Below, one piece after another: positions 48,448-55,659 of a DNA stretch of 64,000 bases. A model generated the notes under the pieces. That model saw only the letters and a list, made by a program, of their open reading frames with translations, ran no database searches and was not told where the DNA came from. The stretch is from Panthera uncia (taxonomy: Eukaryota; Chordata; Mammalia; Carnivora; Felidae). The stretch lies in NCBI RefSeq assembly GCF_023721935.1, contig NC_064816.1:12641113-12705112 (forward strand), written 5' to 3'. The position numbers and the translations under genes are program-made. The stretch's first letter is position 1. The number at the start of each line of letters is the position of its first letter.

Positions 48448-50156
48448 GGGATATTATTCATCCATAAAAGAATGAAATCTTGCCCTTTGCAACTCCACGG
48501 ATGGAGCTAGAGAGTATAATGCTCAGCAAAATAAACCAGTCAGGGAAAGACAAATCCCATGTGATTGCACTCATATGTGGAGTTTAAGAAACAAATGAGC
48601 AAAGGGGAAAAGAACAGAGAGAGAGAGAGAGGCAAACCGAGAAACAGACTCTTAACTACAGAGAACACACCAGTGGTGCCCAGAGGGGAGGGGTGGGGGT
48701 GGGTGAGGTCGGTGATGGGGAGCAGCGAGGGCACTTGTCATGACGAGCACCAGGGGTTGTCTGCAACTGTTGAATCACTATATCGTACGCCTAAAACTAG
48801 TATCACACTGTATGTTAACTAACCGGAATTAAAATGAAAACAACCAACAACCACAAAAGAAAACCATAAGGAAAAGAAAATGCATTTACAGCACTGGACT
48901 TACTGGAAAAAAAAAACCCTTGTGTAAGGGGACCCTTGCAGTTCAAAGCCATGTTGTTCAGGGATCGAGGGGACGTGAACGCTCGGTGCTCCAGTTTAGG
49001 CTTTTGTCCTATTTTGTTTTGCTTTTATGCGGCTGGGGTTACGTGATGTGTATGTTCTTGAGACGTCCCTTCGTCGGTTTCACTCGTGGGCACGCGGCAC
49101 GGGTCTTGGTGGATTCTCCGTTTCCCTCTCGGTCCACCATGTGCCTTGTAGATGGCTGCATAGTATTCCCTTGTGTGGATGAGCCGATTTATTAAGCCAC
49201 TCTTCAGTCAGTGGACGTTTAGATTGCGCCCTGGCTTGTTTGGGCTGCTACAACCAAATACCACATACTGGGCGGCTTATAAACAACAGAAAGTAATTGC
49301 TTACGCTTTTGGAGGCTGGAAGTTGAAGATCAAGGCACCACCGGTCCGGTCCTGTTCTAATGAAGACCTCCCTCTGGGCTGCAGCCCCCTTCTTGCTGCG
49401 GCAGGAGGAGGGACCTAGCTCTCTGGGGGCTCTCACGTCCCAAAGGCCCCTCCTCTTAAGACTATCACATCGGGAGTTAGGGGCTTCAACAGTGAATTTG
49501 AGGCTGGACATTCAGACCAGGGCAGGTTACTTCCCATTTTTCTACTTTTCTACTTAACAATGCAGCAAATGCCTTGTTGGTCTTTCTTGTGCCCTCATGC
49601 CAATGGCTTCTGAAGATAGATTCCCCAAACCAGAAATAATATGTCATGAAGTCTGGGCATTTGTGATATACTAGCCTGCCCAATTTTCCCCCTGGGGCAG
49701 TTTGCATCGCACGGGTAGCATCTCATACTGCCTCCTTCCTCACATACACACCAGCACACGAGGTTATCGGGTTTTTTCGTTTTTGCCAGCCTGGGGAGGG
49801 TGAAGCAGTCGGTGTTCCATCCTGTGGCTTTCTGGCGAGGTTGGGGGTCTTACGGTAGATCTGGATGGAGGCTGTCCTGTTAGTCTGTGTACTGACTCTC
49901 TGACCCTGTTTTGGTCTCCCTTCTGCCACCCCCCCCCCCCCCCCGCCGTGCCCTGCAACTTAGGTACCTCTGCGATTTCACCTACTACACCTCTCTGTAC
50001 CAGAGTCATGGCCGCTCAGCCTTTGTTCATGTGCCCCCGCTGGGCAAGCCGTACAACGCAGACCAGCTGGGCAGGGCGCTGCGGGCCATCATCGAGGAGA
50101 TGCTGGATGTCCTGGAGCAGTCAGAAGGCAAAATCAACTGTCGCCACAAACACTGA
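24845..50156 (+). CDS. PGPEP1: PGPEP1, pyroglutamyl-peptidase I (5 coding exons)
   Basis: Coding join: 24845-24878, 26875-26927, 41638-41754, 45840-46072, 49964-50156, giving 630 nt, 209 aa plus TGA. All introns are GT-AG (about 2.0, 14.7, 4.1 and 3.9 kb). This is a peptidase family C15 cysteine peptidase of the cytosol that removes N-terminal pyroglutamate from peptides (for example TRH or neurotensin-type substrates). The N-terminal TGFGPFG loop (residues 11-17) is present, and the catalytic triad falls at Glu85 (VTLEKCG), Cys149 (YLCDF) and His168 (AFVHVPP), the positions known for the human enzyme. Length equals the human 209 aa. No signal peptide or membrane segment is seen, in keeping with a cytosolic enzyme. 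The start is chosen by the conserved MEQPRKAVVVTG N terminus and the G at +4, although the frame is open further upstream. Confidence 0.97.
25755..25786. repeat. (CCCCCA)n array in PGPEP1 intron 1
   Basis: Four to five CCCCCA units. Similar arrays occur at about 34841-34858 and 56877-56903. Confidence 0.85.
26130..26345 (+). repeat. MIR
   Basis: CTTCTGGCTGTGTGACCTTA, CACCTCTCTGTGCCTTAGTC and CTGTAAAAGG in sense MIR order. Confidence 0.8.
26875..26927 (+). CDS. PGPEP1: PGPEP1 coding exon 2
   Basis: Completes Gly12 and encodes FGPFGEHTVNASWIAVQ (residues 13-29), the substrate-pocket loop region. The acceptor follows a 14-T run and GCAG; donor GTAACT, phase 0. Confidence 0.96.
26928..30400. 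other. 5' part of PGPEP1 intron 2, SINE-free
   Basis: No gene recognised. It includes a MIR-like piece (27110-27245, TGATGAGGCAACTGAGGCCC), a G run (27397-27407), a pyrimidine-rich (TC)n tract at 28890-29050 and a 15-C run (30007-30021). Confidence 0.5.
30405..30518 (+). mobile_element. Older short carnivore SINE
   Basis: GGGCACCTGGCTGGCTTGG head, CACGTGGGGCATGGAGCC, short A-rich tail. Confidence 0.85.
30940..31177 (-). mobile_element. Felid SINE, diverged
   Basis: AG-rich block with a perfect (AG)9-type run, then the head at 31177. The T-rich tail side is eroded. Confidence 0.87.
31840..32056 (-). mobile_element. Felid SINE
   Basis: Full-length, T-rich tail from about 31820, head GGGGCGCCCGGGTGGCTCAG on minus. 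Confidence 0.92.
32686..32910 (+). mobile_element. Felid SINE
   Basis: Flanked by AAAAATCAAGATT and AAAAACCAAGATA (imperfect TSD). Confidence 0.92.
33206..33414 (-). mobile_element. Felid SINE
   Basis: Full-length minus copy inside old L1; ends CACCCAGGTGCCCC. Confidence 0.92.
33645..33830. repeat. Local duplication, copy 1
   Basis: 186 bp, about 96% identical (eight differences counted by eye) to 35027-35212, same orientation. It includes a 5'-truncated SINE (33669-33769) joined to an L1 fragment, with the same junction in both copies. Confidence 0.88.
33831..34130. other. L1 remnant then unassigned DNA
   Basis: After the duplicated block, copy 1 jumps within L1 (GTTAATTTCGTTTCTCC then GGGGGACTGATGGGTCATG), indicating an internal deletion relative to copy 2. 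From about 33910 nothing is recognised. Confidence 0.45.
34136..34352 (-). mobile_element. Felid SINE
   Basis: Full-length with a slightly worn head. Its head end was the target of the next SINE. Confidence 0.9.
34364..34583 (-). mobile_element. Felid SINE inserted at the head of another
   Basis: TSD AGGCACGTGTAGATTT (34348-34363) and AGGCACCCGTAGATTT (34584-34599). The TSD contains the last bases of the older SINE. Confidence 0.92.
35027..35212. repeat. Local duplication, copy 2
   Basis: Partner of 33645-33830, 1382 bp away. Preceded by extra AGAAATCAAGG-type short tandem units at about 35002-35026. Confidence 0.88.
35385..35603 (-). mobile_element. Felid SINE, young-looking
   Basis: Perfect 16-bp TSD CTGTGTTTAACTTTTT at 35369-35384 and 35604-35619. 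Confidence 0.95.
35666..35807 (-). mobile_element. Older short carnivore SINE
   Basis: TSD TGCACCATTTCACTTT (35650-35665) and TGCACCATTTTACTTT (35808-35823). The tail carries a (GTTTTT)n run. Confidence 0.9.
36004..36194 (-). mobile_element. Felid SINE
   Basis: Perfect 17-bp TSD CCTTTGCCTATTTTAAA at 35987-36003 and 36195-36211. The head has lost part of its end. Confidence 0.92.
36624..36825 (+). mobile_element. Felid SINE
   Basis: Intact head and a box-B-like GTTCGAGCCCC. Followed at 36826-36875 by two short repeats of TTTAACGTTTATTTAT, the tail of another, headless SINE. Confidence 0.93.
37490..37625 (-). repeat. MIR
   Basis: CATTTACAGATGAGAAAACT, GAGGCACAGAGAGGG and CAGCCAGTAAGTGGTAGG in reverse MIR order. 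Confidence 0.82.
37690..38180 (-). mobile_element. Old L1 3' UTR
   Basis: ACATAACATAAAATTAACC, GTTCACAATGTTGTACACC, GAATAATATTCCACTGTATG in antisense L1 order. Confidence 0.8.
38186..38294 (-). mobile_element. Older short carnivore SINE
   Basis: AAGTAATCTCTGCACCCAAC through GAGCCAGTCAGGTGTCCC. Confidence 0.85.
38308..38532 (-). mobile_element. Felid SINE with a poly-C head end
   Basis: TSD AGGAGCTACTTTT (38295-38307) and AGGAGCTGCTTTT (38533-38545). The junction holds a 17-C run (38516-38532), i.e. an expanded G run at the SINE 5' end. Confidence 0.9.
38650..39190 (+). repeat. Ancient interspersed repeat, same family as 23810-24215
   Basis: GAGAACAGCCAGTGCAAAGG, CACATGGCTGGAGTGAAG, GGAAGGGTGTGATGTGATTT in the same order as related copies. 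The 180-aa minus-strand open frame here is incidental. Confidence 0.5.
39964..40172 (+). mobile_element. Felid SINE
   Basis: Preceded by a 12-G run (39956-39967) that merges with the GGGGCGCC head. Contains a CGCACGCGCATGCG segment. Confidence 0.9.
40189..40368 (+). mobile_element. Felid SINE, short TC form
   Basis: Directly follows the previous SINE after the short spacer GACCCAATGATT. Contains a (TC)n run at about 40318-40346. Confidence 0.9.
40588..40633. repeat. Perfect 23-bp tandem duplication
   Basis: Two identical head-to-tail 23-bp units, 40588-40610 and 40611-40633, each beginning GTCAGGGGATGC. Confidence 0.97.
40799..41019 (-). mobile_element. Felid SINE
   Basis: Near full-length; head changed to GGGGCGCCCGGGGGGGCC on minus. 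Confidence 0.9.
41205..41410 (-). repeat. MIR close upstream of PGPEP1 exon 3
   Basis: GAGCACATACGATGTGCC, CCCCATTTTATGGATGAGG, AAACAGGCTCAGAGAG in reverse MIR order, about 230 bp before the exon 3 acceptor. Confidence 0.78.
41638..41754 (+). CDS. PGPEP1: PGPEP1 coding exon 3
   Basis: Exactly 39 codons (residues 30-68), from ELEKLGLGDS to LWEKHSPQ. Acceptor CCTTCCAG, donor GTGAGT, phase 0 on both sides. Confidence 0.97.
42769..42980 (-). mobile_element. Felid SINE in PGPEP1 intron 3
   Basis: Perfect 15-bp TSD TCTTCTGCTTTTTCT at 42754-42768 and 42981-42995. Confidence 0.95.
43205..43560 (-). repeat. MLT1-like LTR, diverged
   Basis: ATTTCTGGAGGCACAGAAATC, TCATTGGGTTTGCGGCCCAG and TTTTTCCAAATGAGGTCACA follow antisense MLT1 order. 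Confidence 0.6.
43851..44071 (+). mobile_element. Felid SINE
   Basis: Flanked by AAAAGGTATAAGAACA and AAAAGATATAAAAACA (imperfect TSD). The head and box-B region match the family consensus well. Confidence 0.93.
44080..44565. repeat. DNA-transposon-like fragment (hAT type), split by a SINE
   Basis: AAAATATTATCCTCTCAACC, ATTAATGAGGCATTTTACAT and CTCACTAGCCATGTGTGGCC resemble an old non-autonomous hAT element. The family call is from memory. Confidence 0.45.
44187..44402 (-). mobile_element. Felid SINE
   Basis: Near full-length, 115 bp after an oppositely oriented SINE; the two could pair in the PGPEP1 transcript. Confidence 0.92.
44581..44735 (-). mobile_element. Truncated SINE
   Basis: TSD ATCAGCCTATATTTTA (44565-44580) and ATCAGCCCATATTTTA (44736-44751). 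Heavily diverged, tail-side part only. Confidence 0.75.
44756..44945 (+). mobile_element. 5'-truncated felid SINE
   Basis: Starts inside the element at GCTCAGGTCATGATCTCGCG and lacks the tRNA-like head; A-rich tail to 44945. Confidence 0.9.
44950..45680 (-). repeat. Old L1 3' UTR, split by a young SINE
   Basis: TTATAAATATTTTGTTGTGAG on one side and ACAGTTGCAATGAACACCC on the other fit antisense L1 3' order. Confidence 0.55.
45110..45318 (+). mobile_element. Felid SINE, young-looking
   Basis: Perfect 15-bp TSD AAAAATCCCCCCTTA at 45095-45109 and 45319-45333. Consensus-like head and body, uninterrupted A-tail. Confidence 0.96.
45840..46072 (+). CDS. PGPEP1: PGPEP1 coding exon 4 (catalytic Glu85)
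   Basis: Encodes residues 69-145 plus two bases of Arg146, from LVVHVGVSGM to SQDAG. Contains the catalytic Glu85 in VTLEKCG and the Cys-rich NCRFCPGSQCC stretch. Acceptor CTGCAG, donor AG|GTAGGG (phase 2). Confidence 0.97.
46395..46800 (-). repeat. MLT1-type MaLR LTR
   Basis: CTGGGGCTGTTGTAATAAAA, CCCAGTTCTGGAGGCTAGAA, TTCCTTGGCTTGTGGCCAC, CAGTCATGGGATATAGGAC in antisense MLT1 order. Confidence 0.85.
46850..47255 (+). repeat. L2-like LINE fragment
   Basis: AAAATCCAAGCTGTCTCC, GCCTCAGGGCCTTTGCACAT and TTTTAGCTCCAGCACGTTGC in L2 3' order. Confidence 0.72.
47346..47566 (-). mobile_element. Felid SINE
   Basis: Full-length; approximate TSD around CATCGTTCTGTTTTT and CATCATTTCTGTTTTT. Confidence 0.92.
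47917..47950. repeat. (GT)n microsatellite
   Basis: About 15 GT units ending in GCGTGC, inside the Tigger-like element. Confidence 0.95.
48011..48113 (+). mobile_element. Older short carnivore SINE
   Basis: Head GGGGCTCCAGGCTGGCTCAG. The doublet with the next SINE is flanked by AAATTCATAAGGA and AAAATCATAAGGA. Confidence 0.85.
48117..48340 (+). mobile_element. Felid SINE
   Basis: Inserted in or next to the A-tail of the previous SINE. Carries a small duplication (GCTAACAAACAGCTC). Confidence 0.92.
48357..48862 (+). mobile_element. 5'-truncated carnivore L1 (3' UTR)
   Basis: CCAAGTGTCCACTGATTGAT, CATCCATAAAAGAATGAAAT, CTCATATGTGGAGTTTAAG. TSD ATCATAAGGAAA and ACCATAAGGAAA (48863-48874). Holds an (AC)n run at 48411-48446. 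Confidence 0.87.
48966..49780 (-). repeat. Old L1 3' region split by an MLT1-like LTR
   Basis: TGTAGATGGCTGCATAGTATTC before and TTAACAATGCAGCAAATGCC after the LTR-like block follow antisense L1 3' order. Confidence 0.55.
49220..49525 (-). repeat. MLT1-like LTR
   Basis: GGGCTGCTACAACCAAATAC, TTTTGGAGGCTGGAAGTTG and GGGAGTTAGGGGCTTCAAC in antisense MLT1-like order; about 440 bp before exon 5. Confidence 0.65.
49929..49963 (+). promoter_or_regulatory. PGPEP1: PGPEP1 exon 5 splice acceptor with a 16-C tract
   Basis: The pyrimidine tract is an unbroken run of 16 Cs (49929-49944), followed by GCCGTGCCCTGCAACTTAG and then exon 5. C-only tracts usually bind U2AF less well than U-rich ones (known for the factor); the effect here is inference. 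Confidence 0.8.
49964..50156 (+). CDS. PGPEP1: PGPEP1 coding exon 5 (Cys149, His168, stop)
   Basis: Completes Arg146 and encodes residues 147-209, from YLCDFTYYTSLYQSHGR to INCRHKH, then TGA. Carries the nucleophile Cys149 and His168. Confidence 0.97.
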
Positions 50157-50657
50157 GAGCCTCTTAGGCCTCCCAAGACCTCGTCCCACTAGGGACCCTG
50201 GGAGGGACATCTGCCTTCTGGGGCCCGGCCAAGGAGGATACGCCTGACAGCTGGGGATCTGATTTGGATCAATATTTCCGACTTACCCACCTCTTCCTTT
50301 TTCTCCGCAAAAGGGCTGGTCAATTTGCCAAGGGGTGGCTGAAGATTTTTTCCTCTATTGCCCTTTGCTTTAGGGGACACCGCCACAATGGCTGGGAAGC
50401 CCGTGGGTCCCGATCTCCACGGGGAATCCTGGCCGAGTGGATCTCTGCTCTTTGATCCCGCAGCTGGGGCCCCCTGTTCACCTGCCTGTCTAAGTCTCCG
50501 CTGAAGGGATTCCGGTGTTCCCCCCCGTCCATGACTGGTTTTTCCCAAACTTAAAAACTCCTTGAAATGTCTTTGCCCTGATTCATGTCCCAACAGCCTG
50601 GACAGCCCTGGAAAGGGCTGCCTTGGGATATGGCAGGGGCTTTTTTTTTTTTTTTTT

Positions 50658-50699
<42 letters not shown>

Positions 50700-52904
50700 T
50701 ACTCTGGAGCAGGGCTGCCGGTGGAAAGCAGACCTTGTCATTTTGACACGCACATGACTGTTGTTTTTTTTTTTTTTTTTAATGTGTAAAAATTTATAGC
50801 AGCTGCAAACCCACCCCACATCTGGCCTGGATTTTTGCGGACTTGGTGCTGGGGACCAGCTTATTGCTCTCCTCATGGTGGTGGGGGCAGAATGGGGCCT
50901 GGGGGCTGGAGTTTGCCGAACTCCGTGTGTGCTGGTGTGTTTGAGCACGAGGGTGGCGAAGCAGCCAGGGGGCTCTTGTGTAGATGGTTTTGGAGGCGCG
51001 CCCAGGACTCAGGAGTAAATTTTGACCTCACTCCCTGGCAGCTTTGAACTTGCCAGCCGGGGATGAGAGTAACGCCACCCAGCTGGACCTTGATTACCGG
51101 TCAGAGGGAGAGAACGACCACAGCAACCAGGAAGCCAACTGAGGAAAACACCCATTCGGGAAGGGATCTACTACTTTGGGGGACTGGGTTTTGCTTTGTT
51201 TTGTTTTGTTTTGTTTTCTTCAACCTTCACCTTCTTCCCCTCTTGTTCCGATGGCCAGGGGAGGTCCTGCCTCTGCTGAGCTGCTGTGTCGCTGGGAAAC
51301 CGGGTTGATGGGTTTCTGAGTTAAACGCATTTGCATTTTCGGAGTCCTGGGTTTGCTCTGGATGGGGGAGTGGAGAGAAGGGGGTGACTTGGGGCCGGCA
51401 CTTGGCAATGGGTGTGGACTGTGGCTGGCAGGTTGAAATGATTGGGACTCTTTCTTCACGCCCGCCTGCCTTCTACCAGAAATGTCCCTTTCACGTCCCC
51501 AGTCTGAGTTTGTAGTCTCCCGAGAGATCTGCAGCGTGGGATTCTGTGAGCAGAAATTGCGGCTCTCCTGAATATGGGGAGCTCGAGGCTCATGGGTTAG
51601 CTCGGTTCCCCAAAGGTCCGATCTGCAGGTGTCGGAGGAGGAAACGAATCCAGGCAAGATGGGGAGGGAAGAGGTGGGGCGTTCCTGGAGATGAGCCACG
51701 TCTGTGCTTAGCTGGATACCCACTGGAACCCAGACGCACCATCCCCAAACTCTGCATTTCCATCCTTCTTTTGTCTTCATTTTGCCTCTCTGTGTGAAGC
51801 AACATGTGATTCAGAAAGTTAGAGGTATAACTTATTGTCCGATCGTCGTTGAGTGTACGTATGTCATTTTTGTGTCCCGGCAATGATTTTAGATTTTCTC
51901 ATCCAGTCCAGCTGGAATCCTCTCCTTGTCCACAATGCAGAGCATTTCGCTCATTCGTATTTAATCAGACAGCCATTGAACGTTTCACCCACTTCCTGCC
52001 AGCTCTTTGATCATCCAGTTTGGGGCAGACTCGCCTGTTCCCTCCAGGGCGTGTCTGTCCGCATTTATCGGGCCTTGGACTAAAATGTCCTTGTGTGAGA
52101 AGGGAGGACCAAGCCCCGTTCTTCCTCCCTCATCATTTGCGGAGGCTCGGGGGGAGGGGGGCACCCAGAACGGGGCAGGGGGATGGCTCTGTGAAGTGGC
52201 TTAGCCGCGTGTGGAGGGGAGATGCTGAGAGCAAGTGTTAACGGTAGAAAGATGGGCAGAGAGATGTGGTGGGAAGGCTGTTGGGGGAATCTTGTAGGAG
52301 AGTGGGGAGGCGCCTCTGGGCCCCCATGGCGGGGTGCCGAGGTGGGGGATGGGGACAGCAACGGTCATCTGGGTGTCTGGTGATGGCATGTCCTTTAAGG
52401 TGCCAGAGCCTCTGCACCTCATACCTTTCTTCTTCTCTCAGCCCCTTTGGCTCCCCCTTCCTCACCAAAAAGAAGGCCAGTGGTATGTACTTGAGGGTGT
52501 AGCTTGAAAAAGAAATAAGAAGGCGTGGTTAGAGAGAAGGAAAGGTGGCAAGAAGCAGGAATTTGAGTCGGTGGCCTGGGCTTGTACCACCTGGCCCGCC
52601 TGGTCCGGTCAAGGAACAGCCAAAGGTCCCTTGGCCACTGGGAGAGACAGGGCCAGGTGGGGGACAGAGGTCAGGGCCGGGTGGGGGGGACGGAGGTCAT
52701 GGCTTCCCAGGTGGTGCCAGGTCTTTGGGGGAAATGTCAGATTGCAATAGTTCCAGCAAGGCAAAGAGTTTTCAGCTGCCTTGCTCTTTGCTGGCACAGT
52801 GACTTCTGGAACAGAAAGGGCCTGCTCAGGGGGATGGCTGGAAAAGTAGATTCAGGATGCCTTTTTGTTGTCTTAGAAGTTTCTGCCAGGAAGCCAGGCC
52901 CGCT

Positions 52905-52907
52905 GGT

Positions 52908-52942
<35 letters not shown>
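52905..52942. repeat. (GT)n microsatellite in PGPEP1 3' UTR
   Basis: About 15 GT units with a few GC interruptions at its start. Confidence 0.93.
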
Positions 52943-53694
52943 CACCCGCATGCCTGTGTCCCCCGAGGGCGACTGGGCCAGGGAGGGGAGCTGCTCCTGG
53001 AAATCCCCCCACCCCACCAGCCTCTTTTCTGCTGCCACTGTCTAGACTGTTGACCTTTGACCTCTCCACCCCTTGGAGTGTTTAAACCCAAAAGTCCCCT
53101 CTGGGGAGAGTGGGACAAAGCCCCATTCTTCTCCATGGCCCCAGCCTCCACCCCGAGACCCTCGAAAGCGCACGCGTGAGCCTGCAGCCGGTGTGGGGAC
53201 GTTGATGGTCATTCAGGCGGAGGCAGGCCACCGCGTTGCCAGGTGGCTCCTCGTGGCCACGAGTCCCCCACTGTATCCATTGACTCCGGGAAGCCGAAAA
53301 GGGCTTTGGTTTTTATATCCCAGATTGCATTTCCCTTCTCCAGGCACAAGTGCCTCAAAAGGGCCTGGGCCTGCTGGCTGGGAGGGAGAACATCTCTGTT
53401 TTTGTGGTGAGGAAGCACATTAAAGGCCACGGACCCCCTCACACCCATGGCAGCGTGGCTCTTTGGGGTGGGAGGCCATTTGCTGACATCCACATCTCGG
53501 GTGGATGCTGAACATTTCTGCTAAGAGACTCTGTCCTCCGGTTCATGGGCGGTTGTCACAAGCTGAGTGTCGCGGGCTCCCAGGTCTCTGGGGGACCTGT
53601 TGCCAAACCCATTTCTCCCCCTGTCTCTCCTCACCAAGCCTCCCTTTCAGCTGCCTGGAGACCCACAGAAGTGCCTGCCTCTCTAATAAACACG

Positions 53695-53700
53695 GGGCAC
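53695..53700 (+). terminator. PGPEP1: Alternative polyadenylation signal AATAAA
   Basis: Canonical hexamer inside the inferred 3' UTR (CTCTAATAAACACGGGG). No clear GU-rich element follows. Confidence 0.35.
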
Positions 53701-54245
53701 AGAGAAAGGGGACGAGATGAGAAAGAGAGAAGTAACCCCAGGCTCTGGACCCCAGGGCCCAGGCCAGGGTCGCCGGAGCCATTTGCAGAGGTGGGGTCTG
53801 GAGCGAGTGATTTTGTGACTGACACACTTTGTCTCCAGGAAATCACAGAGAAAGCCAGTTTGGAATTGGGCTCTGTGCTTCCCGGGTGTGTGGCATCCCC
53901 AGATGCCAAGGAAGCTACGTCGGGATCTTGGGAAGCAGAATTGGCTTTTGCCTGCCCTAGGGGTACCTGGTATGTTTCTGGGGCTCCGTTAACATCTCAG
54001 GTTTCTATCTCATCCTGTATCTCTCTTTAGGAAAAACCTTTCCCACCGAAGGTAACTGCATTTTCTGTCCCCCAAGGTGGGCCTGGCCCCTGCACCCTCG
54101 GGGTGGCTTCTCCCTGACCCCCAGAGTTCCTGTGAGTGCCTTGTCCGAAACCCTCCTGGCTGGGACCCCTGGCTGGGGAAGGGTCTGTCGGACTTTGCTG
54201 GGGGCTGGGCTCTGGGACACCCCAATCTTGACACCCCAGAAAGCA

Positions 54246-54251
54246 AATAAA
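54246..54251 (+). terminator. PGPEP1: Likely main PGPEP1 polyadenylation signal AATAAA
   Basis: Canonical hexamer followed about 25 nt later by TTCTTGTGTGTCTTTGTGAG, a good GU/U-rich downstream element. SINEs and MIRs resume soon after. Confidence 0.72.
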
Positions 54252-54589
54252 ACAGTTGAAATATGTGATTTCTTGTGTGTCTTTGTGAGAGGTTAGCAGC
54301 CACTGGGGTCATCCCCAGCCTGAGGGCATCAGTGGGCACAGGGGGCTCTGACTCACTGGGATTTCTGTCCTTGGTGCCCACTTTGTGGCGGCTGTTGTGA
54401 GTGTGCTGAGTGGATAATGATGAGGGGGTTTCTGTACAGAATGGTCTCCCTCCTCACAACCCAATGCCTCTGTTCTGATGCACAGAGAGATCAAGTAACT
54501 TGCCTACTGTCCCACAGCAAGGGGGTGTGGTGGTGCTGGGGTTTGAGTCATGGTCGTTTAGACTCCCGGCGTGTGCAATATTCCCACTC

Positions 54590-54740
54590 ACAACTCTGTG
54601 GTGGGGGTGCCATTACGACCTTTCACAGATGGGGAAACTGAGGCTCTGACAGGTGAAGCCTCTTGTCATGGCCAGGGAGAGGAGAGGCAGGAAAGTGAAC
54701 CCAGGCCAGCTTCTCTGGCACTGAGTAGTTTGAACCAGAG
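54590..54740 (-). repeat. MIR
   Basis: TTTCACAGATGGGGAAACTG and AGGCTCTGACAGGTGAAG in reverse MIR order. A second MIR-like piece lies at about 54420-54540. Confidence 0.75.
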
Positions 54741-54822
54741 ACAGGGCTTGGTCATTCCCCTATGTCTGTCCTCGGAAGGAATGAAGCCACTCTAGGGTCA
54801 GGGGCTTTCAAAGAATAGATTT

Positions 54823-55049
54823 AAAAAATTTTTTTTCCTAATGTGTTTTTTATTTATTTTTAAGAGACAGAGACAGAGCACTGGCTGGGGAGGGGCAGAG
54901 AGCGAGGGAGACACAGAATCTGAGGCAGGCTCCAGGCTCTGAGCTGTCAGCACAGAGCCCCACGCGGGGCTCGAACTCACAAATGGTGAGATCATGACCT
55001 GAGCCAAAGTTGGATGCTTAACCGACCAACTGAGCCACCCAGGCTCCCC
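54823..55049 (-). mobile_element. Felid SINE
   Basis: Perfect 14-bp TSD CAAAGAATAGATTT at 54809-54822 and 55050-55063. Confidence 0.95.
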
Positions 55050-55063
55050 CAAAGAATAGATTT

Positions 55064-55659
55064 TTGAAACCAAAAGGACTTGTCTTGGGGGATGTTGGTC
55101 CCGGGGGAGGGGGCACCTCCTTGAAGTCCCTGAGGACACAGGGACTTTGCACCCTCAGAGGAAGTGTCCTCTGCACCCAGCACAGCTCCCGGCGTTTCAT
55201 AGGTGTGCAGTAAACTACAGGGGAAGGTGGGAAAGGGGTGAGGGCTCAGTGTTCTATCTCGAGGCCAGCAGGGGGCGCAAGGAGGCGCCGGAGTCTCCAG
55301 GGAGCGGAAGACAAGCCCCGGAAGGCCAGCTTCCTTCTCTAGCCCAGGCCCTCACACCACCTGCTCCTTACCGCTGGAGCCCTGTCTCCCTGTGGCTACA
55401 TCGGTCACTTATGAAGTGCCTACTGTGCATTGGTGCCTGGGCTGGGGACACACCAGGGATCCAGCAGTTTCCAGGCCGGGAGTACAGTGCAGGGGATCCG
55501 GCAGTGATGGGGGACATACAGGGAGCTGAACGGTCAAGGCATATGAGGGGAGGCTCATTAGAGGGTAAGGCTTGGAGAAGTCTCTGTTGGCCCCATTCAA
55601 TAGTTTCCGTCAGCTCTCGCCTGGACATTCTCAGTCTTGGAGATCAGGGGCTTGGACGA
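55064..55659. other. Intergenic, no gene seen
   Basis: Mostly unassigned. A stretch at about 55390-55560 (GAAGTGCCTACTGTGCATTG, GGGGACACACCAGGGATCC) resembles the start of the ancient repeat family also seen at 23810 and 38650. Confidence 0.45.

Larger units (their letters stand above)
47744..48965 (-). mobile_element. Tigger-like DNA transposon, host to three insertions
   Basis: The ends are inverted: TTAACCCTTGAACAACATGG near 47746 and CCATGTTGTTCAGGGATCG near 48950. The interior includes ACAATAAAGTAAGTTAGAG. A GT microsatellite, two SINEs and one L1 interrupt it. Non-autonomous; no transposase frame seen. Confidence 0.65.
50157..54270 (+). other. PGPEP1: PGPEP1 3' UTR (inferred, about 4.1 kb)
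   Basis: From the stop codon to about 20 nt past the AATAAA at 54246. The whole stretch has no SINE, L1 or LTR that I can see, only simple repeats: T and (CT)n runs at 50641-50696, a T run at 50763, (TTTTG)n near 51192 and (GT)n near 52908-52942. That repeat exclusion and the strong end signal suggest one long terminal exon. A shorter form could end at the AATAAA at 53695. Confidence 0.65.

Noticed and set aside
51220..51780. 186-aa minus-strand open frame opposite the PGPEP1 3' UTR
   Set aside because: No domain recognised; long frames on the reverse strand of GC-rich UTR are expected by chance.
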